Origin: Dyadobacter sediminis
Lineage (GTDB): Bacteria; Bacteroidota; Bacteroidia; Cytophagales; Spirosomataceae
Direction: 5' to 3'
Length of the DNA: 64,000 nucleotides
Assembly: GCF_005860765.1 (NCBI RefSeq)
Contig: NZ_VCEI01000025.1
Span: 1,116,001-1,180,000, forward strand
A program made the position numbers and the translations under genes. Positions within the stretch are counted from its first letter, which is position 1. Every line of letters begins with the position of its first letter. A model generated the notes under the pieces. It saw only the letters and a program-made list of their open reading frames with translations. It made no database searches and was not told the DNA's origin. Of this stretch, positions 45,529 through 56,900 are shown piece by piece.

Positions 45529-47427
45529 TTAATTGGTAGCAAGTACATTGCCATTGCCAAGACCAAAAAAAGATTTGGATATAGGATCAGATAAAATTTT
45601 ATTGATTGTCAAATCCGCCCCGTATTTGGTGAAATGATTTTCATCAAACATGTAAGGAGTATTTTCCTTGGACAAAGGCGGAAAGGAATCCATGTTGATA
45701 ATCCGTACATAATAGGGTTTGAGGTTTTCACTCAAATAATTATCAAATGTATACGAGCTGCTTATCAGGTATTTTTCGCTCTCTTCGGATTCATATTCAT
45801 ATTCTTTTGCCGCAATACTCGGGTAAGGAATATTATAGGTTTCACTTTCTCCGATGACCATTACTTTGATATTGTATTTGTTACAATAATCGATTGTATT
45901 TTTAATATAGCCTAAAACCTGTTCAGGTGTATTGCTGTCATCTTTTGACCAGACTGCACTGATAATAACCCCGTCAATTTTATCCGCATTATTTTTAATG
46001 AAATCATGGTAAATAAAATTGATAATGTCTCTGTTGCGACCATTGTGGTTATTTTCAACAGTTGGTAAATCTCCGCTTTCTGCTGCTTTTAACAGATTTA
46101 TTCCGTTTTTACTCAGACTTTCTTCCAGCGATCCGAACAAATGTGCCGCATGGCTGTCACCGATCAGCAATACATTCTTTTTGTTCTTTTCAATGCACAG
46201 ACATTCTTCTTTATTATATTCCTTGGAAGATTTTCCGGAGCTTACAAAGCAGTTTCCAACAGACAAACGGTTTTTGGTATCATACGGATGATTTTTGGAA
46301 TAATCTGCAATTTCAAGGGTTTTATCCTTGAACAAAGTATGGTTTGTATTAAAATAACTTAAAGCGGAAGTGGCTATAACAAAGACAGTTGCCACTGCCA
46401 GAATGGTCTGGCTGTTTCTGATTTCAACCGATTCGACATATTTGAATGACAAATAGGCCAGTGTTGTAGCCAGTGCCGTAAATACAAGTATCGACTGAAC
46501 ATTAACGCTTACTCCAAAGTACATGGCAATCACAAATATAGGCCAGTGCCACAGATATAACGAGTAAGAAATCTTGCCGATAAACTGAATTACAGTATGC
46601 CTGATTATGCCAAAGTCATTGTAGTTGGCAACGATCACCAGATAGGTAGCAAGAACCGGAATCATCGTGTACATACCCGGCCATAACATGGAAGTATTCA
46701 GCAGTAAAAAGCACGCGAATATAGCGGCATAACCAGCTATCGCAATTGCTTTTCTCCATTTGTAATCTTTTATAAAACCTTCTGAAAAGAAAGCAACGCC
46801 TCCAAACAACATTTCCCAGGACCTTGTTGGAAACAGATAAAAAGAAGCCGTTGGTTCTTTGATACTGGCAATTACAGAAACGACAAATAGCGCAATAGTG
46901 GTGCCGGTAAAAAATATAAAGTATACCGATTTATTCTTGAATATCTTGTTTAAGATCAGCAGAATGACCGGATAAATCAGATAAAATTGCCATTCCACGG
47001 ATAAAGACCATGTGTGCAGCAGTATGTTCGTATCTGAGGCTGCATCAAAATAATTGGAACTTTTCCAGTAAAGGAAGTTGGATAAAAAGAGCAGACTCGC
47101 TGCGGCATTTTTCTGGTTTCGCTTGTATTCTTCCGGCAAGTAAAAAAAGAAGCAAACAATACTTAATATTAAGACGAGAAACAGCAGTGCCGGTGCTATT
47201 CTTTTTAATCTCTTTCCATAATAATCCAGAAATGAAAATTCATTTTTATTAATGGAATTGAAAATTATCCTGCTCATCAAATAACCCGAAATTACAAAGA
47301 ACACGTCTACTCCGGCAAAACCTCCGGTAAGCAGTTCGACTTTGTAATGAAAAAAAAGTACTCCGAGTATGGCAATCGCTCTAAGTGCATTGATGTCGTA
47401 CCTAAAACTAAGCTTAGAATTATTCAT
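45529..47427 (-). CDS. Acyltransferase-3/SGNH fusion (OafA-like)
   Basis: 632 residues: an N-terminal acyltransferase-3 membrane domain (about 1-360, ten or so helices; RYDINALRAIAILGVLFFH and HTWSLSVEWQFYL are its signature regions) and a C-terminal SGNH hydrolase-like domain (GDSHAAHL near 421 and DENHFTKYG near 594). This layout acylates cell-surface glycans: the membrane part moves the acyl group across the inner membrane, the SGNH part transfers it. The acceptor is unknown (O-antigen, peptidoglycan or exopolysaccharide). Confidence 0.93.
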   Translation of the reverse strand: MNNSKLSFRYDINALRAIAILGVLFFHYKVELLTGGFAGVDVFFVISGYLMSRIIFNSINKNEFSFLDYYGKRLKRIAPALLFLVLILSIVCFFFYLPEEYKRNQKNAAASLLFLSNFLYWKSSNYFDAASDTNILLHTWSLSVEWQFYLIYPVILLILNKIFKNKSVYFIFFTGTTIALFVVSVIASIKEPTASFYLFPTRSWEMLFGGVAFFSEGFIKDYKWRKAIAIAGYAAIFACFLLLNTSMLWPGMYTMIPVLATYLVIVANYNDFGIIRHTVIQFIGKISYSLYLWHWPIFVIAMYFGVSVNVQSILVFTALATTLAYLSFKYVESVEIRNSQTILAVATVFVIATSALSYFNTNHTLFKDKTLEIADYSKNHPYDTKNRLSVGNCFVSSGKSSKEYNKEECLCIEKNKKNVLLIGDSHAAHLFGSLEESLSKNGINLLKAAESGDLPTVENNHNGRNRDIINFIYHDFIKNNADKIDGVIISAVWSKDDSNTPEQVLGYIKNTIDYCNKYNIKVMVIGESETYNIPYPSIAAKEYEYESEESEKYLISSSYTFDNYLSENLKPYYVRIINMDSFPPLSKENTPYMFDENHFTKYGADLTINKILSDPISKSFFGLGNGNVLATN

Positions 47428-48415
47428 ATTCTTAATTGGTAATTGGTAAAGTCTTTTGCTTGTTATGAGTTTGAAAATGATGGTTAAAATGCCGGGGTGT
47501 TTTCAATGCTGGTTTTAAAGTTCAGTATCGTAACGGGCCGGTAAAAAAATGTCCTTGTTGTTAAACCTGTTTTTGACCGTTATTTAAAAAGTACCTTTTC
47601 AGTTACGTCCGACTTTCACAGTGAATGGTCCTGCACTCCGTTGTTGTTATTCTCTGCCGCAAAAATTTTGTAACATGCCTGCGGAGAGTATTCTGATCTT
47701 GACCTTATTTGATAAGCAACAAAATGCATTCATTGAAAACAGACGGATCACAAATGCAGAAAGCTGTATTTTAGCTGCTTACTTTCTCTATAATTCATTT
47801 TACACATGCTTTATTTGCTTCGTCTAAATGAATATTTTTGATTTGGATTGCTTTGTTGCAAAATGATCCTTGCAAAACGGAATGATAGGATAGTATCGTA
47901 TTTGTTTCATAATACCGTTAACTAATTACCATATACTAACAAAGTTCCGGAAATGCACGTCTTGAAAAATGCATATTTCAATAAAACGGACAAATCTGGA
48001 TATAAAGCAGAAAAATCGGCGCATAAGAAGGAAAATAATACACAATTCAAACAATTCAGGCCAAAGTCAGGCTTTGCTGAAACGAATAGATTGCAGCGTT
48101 TGATGGATAACGATCATCAGAAACACTGCTATTTAACTTGTTATAGCTGTTTCATGATTGGTAAAAAGTAATTTGAAACAGAATAATCGTGTTTGCAGTA
48201 AATTCCGGATGCAAGGCGATGCATAAACCTGACAAAATCACTCATTTTGCCTTGATTATAAAATTAATCCAATAACAGCTATTTTACTGACACTTTAATT
48301 TGTAGTATGATTTTGCAATTAGTTAAATAACCTACTACAATATACGTACATGTTTTTGCGAAGATTATAGATATAGTTTAATTGTTCGAAAGTGGGCTTA
48401 TTGATCAGCACCTTT
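47428..48415. other. Intergenic stretch, about 1 kb, no supported gene
   Basis: AT-rich. Small frames of 60-72 codons exist but show no family pattern, membrane helix or signal. The region adjoins a decayed alpha-amylase remnant and may itself be decayed sequence. Confidence 0.5.
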
Positions 48416-49007
48416 CTATTCATAAATTACAAATCCATATGCAGGTATGGTGAGCCGGATGGCTTTCCCATTTCTGACCTCAACATTCAGTTCTGCCGGA
48501 CAAGTTGCCGAAGCGTACCGATTGCGCATTCGGGAATCAACTGCATGTAAAGCAACATCGATTGTCACGTAAGCAACGGCTTCTTTCTCAGGATTGAGGT
48601 TTACCGCAAACAATATTTCTTTTTCATTATGGATAACCGACCAGGCTACAACCGCATCGGCAGCATTGTTTCGCAGTCCAGGAAATTGAAAGTCAATGCC
48701 ATTATCCGAAGTGGACCGAAGAAATTGCTGTCCGGAATTCCAACCGGCATTTTGCCTGAAAAGCATATTCAGCTTTTCAACCTCCGGAATCTTGCGGCTG
48801 AATGTCAAAATCCAGTTCCGCATGGCCATGCTGACCGTTTCCGGAATCCGGGGAAAATCCGGAGAAGACTCAGCTGCAAATGGGAGTTGTATCATGATGT
48901 GCATGCAACTTTGTATTTTGATAAACCGTTACAATGCAGCTTCCAATGTACCTTTTACTAAATGCGGAGCAATTTGACTGCAGGTAGCCTTCATGGGTAA
49001 TTTTCAT
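48416..49007 (-). pseudogene. C-terminal remnant of a GH13-type alpha-amylase
   Basis: The readable frame (48416-48904, 162 codons) matches the C-terminal domain of alpha-amylase-family proteins (for example VAWSVIHNEKEILFAVNLNP, VTIDVALHAVDSR, VEVRNGKAIRLTIPAYGFVIYE). No catalytic barrel precedes it. The same frame continues upstream of its first Met to codons LVKGTLEAAL, interrupted by a TAA, and a neighbouring frame shows MKITHEGYLQSNCS, which suggests a nonsense change and a frameshift in a once longer gene. The homology is read from memory, so I give it moderate confidence; the remnant could also be a short intact gene. Confidence 0.55.
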
Positions 49008-49170
49008 GCCAGACAGCATGAATTAAAACAAAAACAAAGATTACAGGTTAGTTTGGGGAAATAATCGGGATGCAATCGGGGTTCGTTAAGGTTAAAAGCT
49101 GTAAAAGGGAACCTTCGTTTTTATTATTCCTGTTGAAGTACCTGTATCTTAAGCTTTATTTTCCTTGTAT

Positions 49171-51663
49171 ATGCCGGCATTGGACAAATCAACTACTGCG
49201 GAGTCAGAAAAACTATCGGGGATTGTCAAGCGCATAACCTTCCATAGTGTGGAAACCGGCTATTCGGTTCTCAAGGTAAACAGCATGCACAGGCCCAATG
49301 AAGAGCTGACGGTCGTGGTGCATCAGTCCAAGGTATTTGCCGGCGCTACTATAGACTTTTACGGTGAATGGATTACGCATCCGAGTTATGGCCTTCAGTT
49401 CAAAGCGAGCAAAGTCGTTGAAAAAAAACCTGCAACGACCAATGCACTGGAAAAATATCTTGGTTCCGGCCTGATCAAAGGTGTTGGCCCGGTTACTGCC
49501 AGAAGAATCGTAAAGCATTTCGGGGATCAAACGTTGGATGTTTTTGAAAACAGCATTGAAAAACTCACCGAAGTAGAAGGCATTGCGAGGCTCAAACTGG
49601 AAATGATCAGCAGGGCCTGGACCGAGCATCAGGAAATCAGGAATGTCATGCTGTTCCTGCAATCCCATCATATTTCGACGTTGTTTGCGGTCAAAATTTA
49701 CAAATCTTACGGCAATGATGCCATTGAAGTGGTTCAGAACAATCCTTACCGCCTTTCAACGGATATATATGGCATCGGTTTTTTTTCAGCGGACAAAGTT
49801 GCACTGAGTCTCGGCCTGGAAGCCGATTCTCCGCAGCGTATCCAGGCCGGTATCGAGCATGCGCTGCAGAATGCCCGGGATGACGGCCATTGCTACCTTA
49901 CCCAGCAGCAGATTATCGACTCGGTATCCGAGTTGCTTTCCTTAACGGATACAGGTGCCATTGAAACGATCCTGCGAACGCAGGAACAACAAGAAGAACT
50001 CAAAATCAGGATGCTGCCGGATGAACATGGCGTCAGGCAAAAATGTTATTATGCCCATTCCCTGTACTACGACGAACTGTACATTGCCAACAAGGTGAAA
50101 CAGCTGGCCGGTTTTCCCGTTAAGCTGGACCAGCGTAGTCTGCGTCAGGATCTGGACACCATCTGTCAGCTGCATCAGGTTACTTTAAGCGAGGAACAAA
50201 GGCAAAGTGTTCTTGAGATTGCAGCCAAAAGAATCTCGATCCTTACCGGAGGACCCGGCTGTGGTAAAACGACAACTACAAAGGCATTGGTCGCGATTCT
50301 GCAGTTCATGAAAAAGAAAGTAATGCTGGCCGCGCCGACAGGCCGGGCAGCCCAGCGCATGAGTGAAGTAATCGGGCTGGAAGCCAAAACCATCCACCGG
50401 CTGCTGGAATTTGATCCGGCCAACGGCGGTTTCAAAAACAACGAGGACAATCCGCTACAGACCGATATCCTTATTCTGGATGAATGTTCCATGCTGGACG
50501 TGCACCTTACGGCGGCTTTGCTAAGGGCAGTTCCGGCACACGGACAAGTGGTATTTATCGGCGACGCGGATCAGTTGCCGGCAGTCGGTGCAGGCAATGT
50601 ATTGAAAGACATGATTGCTTCCGGCGTTGTTCCCTGCATGAAGCTGACCAAAATTTTCCGGCAGGCGCAGGAATCTGCGATCATTTCCTATGCGCATCAG
50701 ATCAATAAAGGGGAGGTGCCGAGAATAGAATCGCCATTTCACAAACCACACGTTTGGCAGGAAAAGAAAGACTGCTTGTTTATTGATTCTGAAGAAGCCA
50801 CTGCCGATCAGCTCAAATTCATTTCCAGAGTAAAGCGGCTTACTGCCGGAACTGCGGGAAAAACTGCGGCCTCTGGAAACCTTACGGAAGATCCGGCTGC
50901 TGATCCGTATAGCCAGGACAATAGTTTGTCCATTCCGGCCAAATTCAGCCACGTGGATCTGGATGCACTGGTGCAGGCGCGCGGGCATAGTGAAGAATTA
51001 AAAGAAGTACTGCAGAGAATTCACCCCTGGTCTTCCCTTCATTATGGTTTTTCAGCCGTGAGCATGATCGAGAAGCTTTATGAAACGATAATCCCTAAAT
51101 ATTACGGAAAAGAGGCAGAAATACAGATTCTTTCGCCCATGACCAAGGGCAGTCTCGGAACAGCCAGTCTGAATAAAGTAATTCAGGAAAAGATCAATCC
51201 CGGTACTGAAGGTAAAGCGCAGCTTACGATAGGAGGAAGGATTTTCCGGGAAGGAGACCGGGTGATTCAGAAACGCAACAATTATGACCTGAATGTGTTT
51301 AACGGCGACATCGGCGTCATCACCGATGTTGACAATGAAGAAATGGAGTTGATGGTCCATTTCAAGGCAGGGCAGCAGGCAAAGGATGTGAGTTACTCCA
51401 AAGAATTCCTGCTGGAACTGGATCTTGCCTATGCAATAACCATCCACAAATCACAGGGCAGCGAATTTCAGACCGTCATCATCCCGCTGGTGACGCAGCA
51501 TTTCGGCATGTTGTTCCGCAATCTGGTTTATACCGGCATCACCAGAGCAAAGAAGCTGGTCGTATTTGTTGGAACCCGAAAAGCCCTGGCCATGGCGGTC
51601 AACAAGCAAAATACGGCCATACGGCAAACGGCCCTTGCATATCTCCTTCAGAATAATGCATAG
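49171..51663 (+). CDS. recD2: RecD2-type ATP-dependent DNA helicase
   Basis: An 830-residue superfamily-1 helicase: an N-terminal OB-fold-like part (about 1-85), helix-hairpin-helix region (about 95-210, KGVGPVTARRIVKHFG), Walker A GGPGCGKTTTT (about 357-367), Walker B LILDECSMLD (about 435), the motif GDADQLPAVGAG (about 463), and the C-terminal motifs TIHKSQGSEF (about 760) and YTGITRAK (about 790). A low-complexity insert (about 560-590, TAGTAGKTAASGN) interrupts the core. It unwinds DNA 5' to 3' in repair and is not part of RecBCD. Start at the ATG 49171 rather than TTG 49165. Confidence 0.93.
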   Translation: MPALDKSTTAESEKLSGIVKRITFHSVETGYSVLKVNSMHRPNEELTVVVHQSKVFAGATIDFYGEWITHPSYGLQFKASKVVEKKPATTNALEKYLGSGLIKGVGPVTARRIVKHFGDQTLDVFENSIEKLTEVEGIARLKLEMISRAWTEHQEIRNVMLFLQSHHISTLFAVKIYKSYGNDAIEVVQNNPYRLSTDIYGIGFFSADKVALSLGLEADSPQRIQAGIEHALQNARDDGHCYLTQQQIIDSVSELLSLTDTGAIETILRTQEQQEELKIRMLPDEHGVRQKCYYAHSLYYDELYIANKVKQLAGFPVKLDQRSLRQDLDTICQLHQVTLSEEQRQSVLEIAAKRISILTGGPGCGKTTTTKALVAILQFMKKKVMLAAPTGRAAQRMSEVIGLEAKTIHRLLEFDPANGGFKNNEDNPLQTDILILDECSMLDVHLTAALLRAVPAHGQVVFIGDADQLPAVGAGNVLKDMIASGVVPCMKLTKIFRQAQESAIISYAHQINKGEVPRIESPFHKPHVWQEKKDCLFIDSEEATADQLKFISRVKRLTAGTAGKTAASGNLTEDPAADPYSQDNSLSIPAKFSHVDLDALVQARGHSEELKEVLQRIHPWSSLHYGFSAVSMIEKLYETIIPKYYGKEAEIQILSPMTKGSLGTASLNKVIQEKINPGTEGKAQLTIGGRIFREGDRVIQKRNNYDLNVFNGDIGVITDVDNEEMELMVHFKAGQQAKDVSYSKEFLLELDLAYAITIHKSQGSEFQTVIIPLVTQHFGMLFRNLVYTGITRAKKLVVFVGTRKALAMAVNKQNTAIRQTALAYLLQNNA

Positions 51664-51822
51664 CAACCCATTTGAAGGAGTCCTTTTCAGGACTATGCAA
51701 GGTTGCGGCCCGGCGTCATTCAGTTTTTGTAATCCTGAATTATGTCACTTGCTTTTCAGGAAGCGGCATTGTTATTGCAGGGCCAATTCTGGATAACAAA
51801 GCTTAACCCACATTCCGAATAC

Positions 51823-53646
51823 ATGGCAGTTCATAAAATTAAAAAATATCAAAGTCTTAAAATCCTTTGCTCTGTATGGTTCTGGGCATTTGTTTTCCTG
51901 CTTACCGGTCCATTTACATACGGACAATTCGCTGCAAGTTCTGCCGATACATCCAGAGGAGCAGCATCCAAAGCGGTTGTATATCCACCCGATTCTCTGG
52001 GCAGACGTACCCCGCGCGGAACAGTAGACGGTTTTCTGAGAGCAGCCGCGCAGGGAAATTTTCAAAGAGCAGCTTTATATCTCCGGCGCGATCCGGCTAT
52101 CAAAAAGAAACAGAACCGGGTGAAACAGGCCCGGGCACTGAAAGCATTACTGGAAGTAAACGGAAATATTTATCCGTATTCCTGGATCAGCGACAATTAT
52201 GAAGGAAAGAAAGATGACGATCTGGGACCTAACCTGGACCGGATCGGTGCGGTCAAGGTCAACAATGAATCCGTTGATCTCATTCTGGAAAGTATCAAGG
52301 ATGCTGCCGGCAACCCGTTATGGGTTTTCTCAACGCAGACCATTGAGCGTGTTCCGCTGGATTCCACCCAAATAGAAACGAGTACGCTGCTGAGTAAACT
52401 TTCACCAAAGTTGCTGGAAGACAATGAATGGGGCGGCGTGCCCGTAGCGCACTGGCTGGCCATGCTGCTGCTGATTGTCCTTGCATTTATGATTGCGTCA
52501 CTGCTGACCAAACTCGTTTTACGATTGATTCCACTGGTATATTACAAGGCCGGACAAGATCCGCTTTTCGGAATTATCAGGGCGTTTTCGCTTCCGCTGC
52601 GTTTGTACCTGGCCGTATGGCTGTTTGTTTTTTGCAGCCGGAAGGCAGGAATATCCATCGTAGTGCGGCAATGGTTCGGTAATCTTACACTGATCGTCGG
52701 GATTGTGGCCGTTCTTCTGCTTGCGTGGGAACTGATCAATGTCATCAGCAGCATCAGTGAGAAAACACTGGCCAGCCGCAAAAATCAGGCGGCCATTTCT
52801 GCATTATTATTCCTGCGAAGAGCATTAAAGGTGGCTATTGTTGTATTTGGTATCATTTTCATATTGGATACATTCGGATTTGATGTCACCACCGGATTGG
52901 CAGCGCTGGGGATAGGAGGGATTGCGCTTGCACTCGGAACGCAGAAAACGGTCGAGAACTTTATCGGAAGTGTAACCCTGATCGCTGATCAGCCTGTGCG
53001 GGTAGGAGACTTCTGCAAAATAGGAGAAATCACCGGCACGATCGAGCAGATCGGGATGCGGGCTACGCGCGTCAGAACAAACGAACGCACCATTGTAAGC
53101 ATTCCGAACGGTGAACTGGCTTCATTGAAAATCGAAAACTATGCGCACAGGGAAAAGTTCTGGTTTCATCCCTTGTTCCGGCTCAGGATGGAAACTACAC
53201 CGGACCAGATACGCTATCTGCTGGTCGAGCTGCGCACCATTTTGTATGCCCATTCCAAAGTCAGTCCGTCGCCTGCACGCGTACGCTTTGTCGGAGTTGG
53301 TGATGACGCGCTGAAACTCGAAGTCTTTGCATATGTAGATGTTTCCGATTTTGACCAGTTTCTTGCCGTTCAGGAAGATCTGCTTCTGCGGATGATGGAA
53401 GTTATTGCCCGAAGCGGAACCGGTTTTGCACTTCCTTCGCAGACGATCTATTATTCCAGAGATCAGGGTTTTTCAAGTGAACTGGCCACAGAAGCCGCAG
53501 ATCAGGTTCGTCAGTGGAAGGATGCCGATGCACTTTCCATTCCTTCATTTGAACCCGAAAAAATCGAGAGCCTGAAAGACACCATTCCTTATCCGCCAGA
53601 AGGATCAAGCATGCGCAAAAATGCTACGCAAGAATCTGTTCAATAG
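51823..53646 (+). CDS. MscS-family mechanosensitive channel
   Basis: 607 residues with a signal-like N-terminal segment (start at ATG 51823), a periplasmic region (about 40-195), four or so membrane helices (about 205-370) and the MscS core (pore helix FGFDVTTGLAALGIGGIALALGTQ near 350, then the beta domain VGDFCKIGEITGTIEQIG and RTNERTIVSIPNG). It should open on membrane tension to release solutes. The long exported part is of unknown function. Followed by a terminator. Confidence 0.92.
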   Translation: MAVHKIKKYQSLKILCSVWFWAFVFLLTGPFTYGQFAASSADTSRGAASKAVVYPPDSLGRRTPRGTVDGFLRAAAQGNFQRAALYLRRDPAIKKKQNRVKQARALKALLEVNGNIYPYSWISDNYEGKKDDDLGPNLDRIGAVKVNNESVDLILESIKDAAGNPLWVFSTQTIERVPLDSTQIETSTLLSKLSPKLLEDNEWGGVPVAHWLAMLLLIVLAFMIASLLTKLVLRLIPLVYYKAGQDPLFGIIRAFSLPLRLYLAVWLFVFCSRKAGISIVVRQWFGNLTLIVGIVAVLLLAWELINVISSISEKTLASRKNQAAISALLFLRRALKVAIVVFGIIFILDTFGFDVTTGLAALGIGGIALALGTQKTVENFIGSVTLIADQPVRVGDFCKIGEITGTIEQIGMRATRVRTNERTIVSIPNGELASLKIENYAHREKFWFHPLFRLRMETTPDQIRYLLVELRTILYAHSKVSPSPARVRFVGVGDDALKLEVFAYVDVSDFDQFLAVQEDLLLRMMEVIARSGTGFALPSQTIYYSRDQGFSSELATEAADQVRQWKDADALSIPSFEPEKIESLKDTIPYPPEGSSMRKNATQESVQ

Positions 53647-53986
53647 AGAGGCTCCGTTTGAGCTTTATCAGGGAGTTCCCGGACACGGCGGAGGCCGATG
53701 GATGAAGGTAAGAAAGTATAATGTCGCAAAGTTTTAAAATTCTTCTGATTCATCCTGTCCGCAAAGGCAGGATGATTTTTTTGAAACCACCCAATTTCTG
53801 CCTTTTTACCCGAAATCCTGAATATAAAAATACTTGGAAGGGGACGATTCATGATAGTTCGAGCGATCCGTGATCAAGGTTGATTAACTAGTTTTATACA
53901 GGATTTAACTCGTAATAATTGCCGCATTCTCCGGATTACCATATTGCATTATTGCTATATTTGACGAATATTTTACCCTCCTCAAC
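53647..53986. other. Intergenic region with terminator and promoter candidate
   Basis: 340 bp. It holds the terminator of the channel gene and TATATTTG at 53956-53963, which fits the Bacteroidota -7 consensus TAnnTTTG 24 bp before the next ATG; no TTG lies at the ideal -33 distance. Confidence 0.5.
53750..53782 (+). terminator. Rho-independent terminator
   Basis: Stem TCATCCTG / CAGGATGA with a 10-base loop and a run of seven T, 103 bp after the mechanosensitive channel gene. Confidence 0.8.
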
Positions 53987-56900
53987 ATGTTTAAATTCTT
54001 TACGCTGCTTCTGGCATGCTCATTGGGCATGCACACTCTTTTTGCACAAACACCCTCCATTTCCATGATCAATGACCGTATGGAATGGAAAGCGTGTGTG
54101 GACGCACCTTTTTCGCTTCCTGTAATGATCAAAGGCCAGTTCAGTGCCGAGAACAAATTTTCCATTCAGGTCAGGAATTATTATACAGACAAGGAAATTG
54201 CTGTTATACCGGCTGTACTTTCAGATGGTTACCTGAAATTTACCTTTACGGATGCAAGCCGCTACCTCAATCCGTCCATCAAGTTCCGGATTGTTACTAC
54301 TGCTCCCAAAACGCAAAGCGGATGGACGTCTTACACTTTTGAAGTATTCAGTAAAGGAAATGTAATCCTGAGTTCACCTTCCGATGCAGATACGCTGAAT
54401 GAATTTGATCCTATGCCCGTACGGCTCGGCGGCTTTTCAACAAGTTCAGGGCGGGTTACGCTGAACGATAGTACACGCATTGATTTTTCCGGTTCGTGGA
54501 CAGAAATCAATACAACTTCGAATATTGCAGTTACACGACAGGAAGCGTACACGATTGCACATGCGGAAAACAGTTGCGGGGCCATGCAGGTTTCCGGACA
54601 GGTAAAAGTGGTTGTTAACAAAACCTCATTGCGGACGATTGCGGTCATGCCCACAGCGGTTTGCGTGGGATCAGAGGTAAAATTAAGCTTTTCCACAGCA
54701 GGTCCCGAACTTACTGCACAAACGCGTTTCAAGGTGCGCTTTGCAAAGCTGAATTACAATGATGAAAAAGGCTTTTACGTAGATGTGCCGGCAGAACGTC
54801 ACGGAAACTATGTTGTTGCAAAGTTCCCTGATTCTTTCGGCTTGTCGAACAGTTCGGAATTTACAGCCAGCGTCGTAACCGAAAATCCTTCACTTGCAGA
54901 CAATACTTCCCGATTGCGCTTTTTTGTATGGCCGCAGCCTCAGGCCATTTTCACCACGCAGAGCTTTACTTCCACGGTTGGCGAGGCTATTTCGCTTGGC
55001 CTGAATGTGCAGGGAATTGCGCCCATTACGGTTGAACTGAGCGACGGATCAAAACAAACTTTTTCTCAGCCGGGATCAACCAGTTTTACACTTAAACCTG
55101 CCCAGACAACGACTTATACGGTAAAGTCTGTGAACACTGGCTGTCAGAATCCTGCTTATACCGGAAACCAGTCGGTGGAAGTCATAATGAATACGGGAAT
55201 CATCATTGCCGGTACTGAAAAAGCGAACGTGATCTGTGCCGGCAGCAAAGGTTCGGTACAGTTTCAGTCCAATGCCGCATTTACGGATGCAACAAAGTTC
55301 TGGATAGAAGCCGTTAACGACTATACGCCCGAAAAGCTGCGTTTGCCTGCAACACGCCTGGGCGATAAACTCGAGTTTGTTATTCCGCAGCGCGCCGGAG
55401 GATATTCACATATGGGTTATACCATTGTTACAGAAAATCCAGGCCTTGTTTCCCGCCGTGCCGATAATATCCAGATCCAGAGTATGCCTGACATTTCATT
55501 TTCCGATAATAATGTAACCACATTTGACAAGCCGACCAACGTGACATTGTATAATCAGCTTCGCGGTGGAGGACCTTATGTTGTTGAACAGGCAGACGGA
55601 CTTAAAATCAACGTCAACTATGAATATGATTACAGTATCAATTTTTATCTTAAGCAGAATCTTGACTTTAAGTTGAAATCGGTCAGCAACAGTTGTTTCA
55701 AAAATGAAAACCTGGCTTCCCTGCCGCTCCGGATTATACCAACTACTGAAACAGGCCTGTTTGTAGAACCTGTTAAAAATACCGTCTGCAGCGGTGACAG
55801 CATTGAAGTTACATTTGGAAAAACAGGCAATTTCAACAGCGGGAATAAATACCTTGTACAGGCTCACGCGAACTGCTGCGATTATGAGACAATCGGCATT
55901 GTTACAGAACCCGGAACTTACAGGTTCCGCATCAGCTCCGACCAGTATACTCCCGAAGCCAAGATACGCATTACATCCACGAACCCTGTTGTTTTCAGCC
56001 AGCCGCAAACGTTTAGCGTGCAAACCAAGCCGCATGATTTTTCGATCTATCCGGAGGGTACCAAAGATGATCCCGTGGTATTTCATTCCTATCAGCTTCC
56101 GGGTTCCATCCGGTTCAGTTCACAAGGCGGCGCAACTGCGTCCATAGCTTACCTGGAAAACGGCGTAGCAAAAACAGTAGCCAACAAGGAATATTATTCT
56201 GCCTCCATACCGCTGGAAATGGTTGTCGGAAAGGTGAATGCGTACGAGATCAAGTCGGTTACCAACGCATGCGGTACTTTTCCCGTAAACCTTAAAACCC
56301 ATATTCTACCTCAGCCCTATGAAATGTCCATACAGAATGCAGGGTATTACAACCGGCTTTGTGCAGGTGCTCCATTATCCGTTGTGCTTGACGTGCATGA
56401 TGTAAATGCAACGTTTTCATTGCAAATGGCCAAAACGGATACCAAAGATTATGTTACATTATTAAGCGGTGAAAAAAGCAGGACCATAACGACAACCATT
56501 CCGGCCAAAACAGCGGCAGGAAGTTATTTTGTACGCGTGGTGTCCTCGGACGGAGTTGCAACAGACCCGATGCAGATAACCATCAGTGCAGTACCAACGG
56601 CAACGATCAGCAGTGAAAATGAGTCCGGATCGGTTATTGTCGAAGCCGGAGAACAGATATATTTGAAAACCAAACTTACAGGCGGAGCCAATTACACACT
56701 GGTGTATGAAGACAATTCGATCCAGAACGTCTACGGTGACGAGAGTACTCGTTGGATCATGCCGGTCAGAAGCGGACAGTATTCGATAAAATCGGTTTCA
56801 AATTCCTGCGGTTACGGAACTGCAACCGGCAGCGTGAAAGTAAAAGTTACACCTTTGCTCAGGTTTAATGTCAACTCAAACCTTTTATGCGAAGGTGCAA

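Noticed and set aside
47953..48171. 72-codon plus-strand frame with ATG
   Set aside because: Lys/Asn-rich, no signal, membrane helix or family pattern, in an AT-rich gap; cannot be supported.
53905..54165. 86-codon minus-strand frame before the repetitive surface protein
   Set aside because: It overlaps the signal peptide region of a clearly real plus-strand gene and the promoter; shadow frame.
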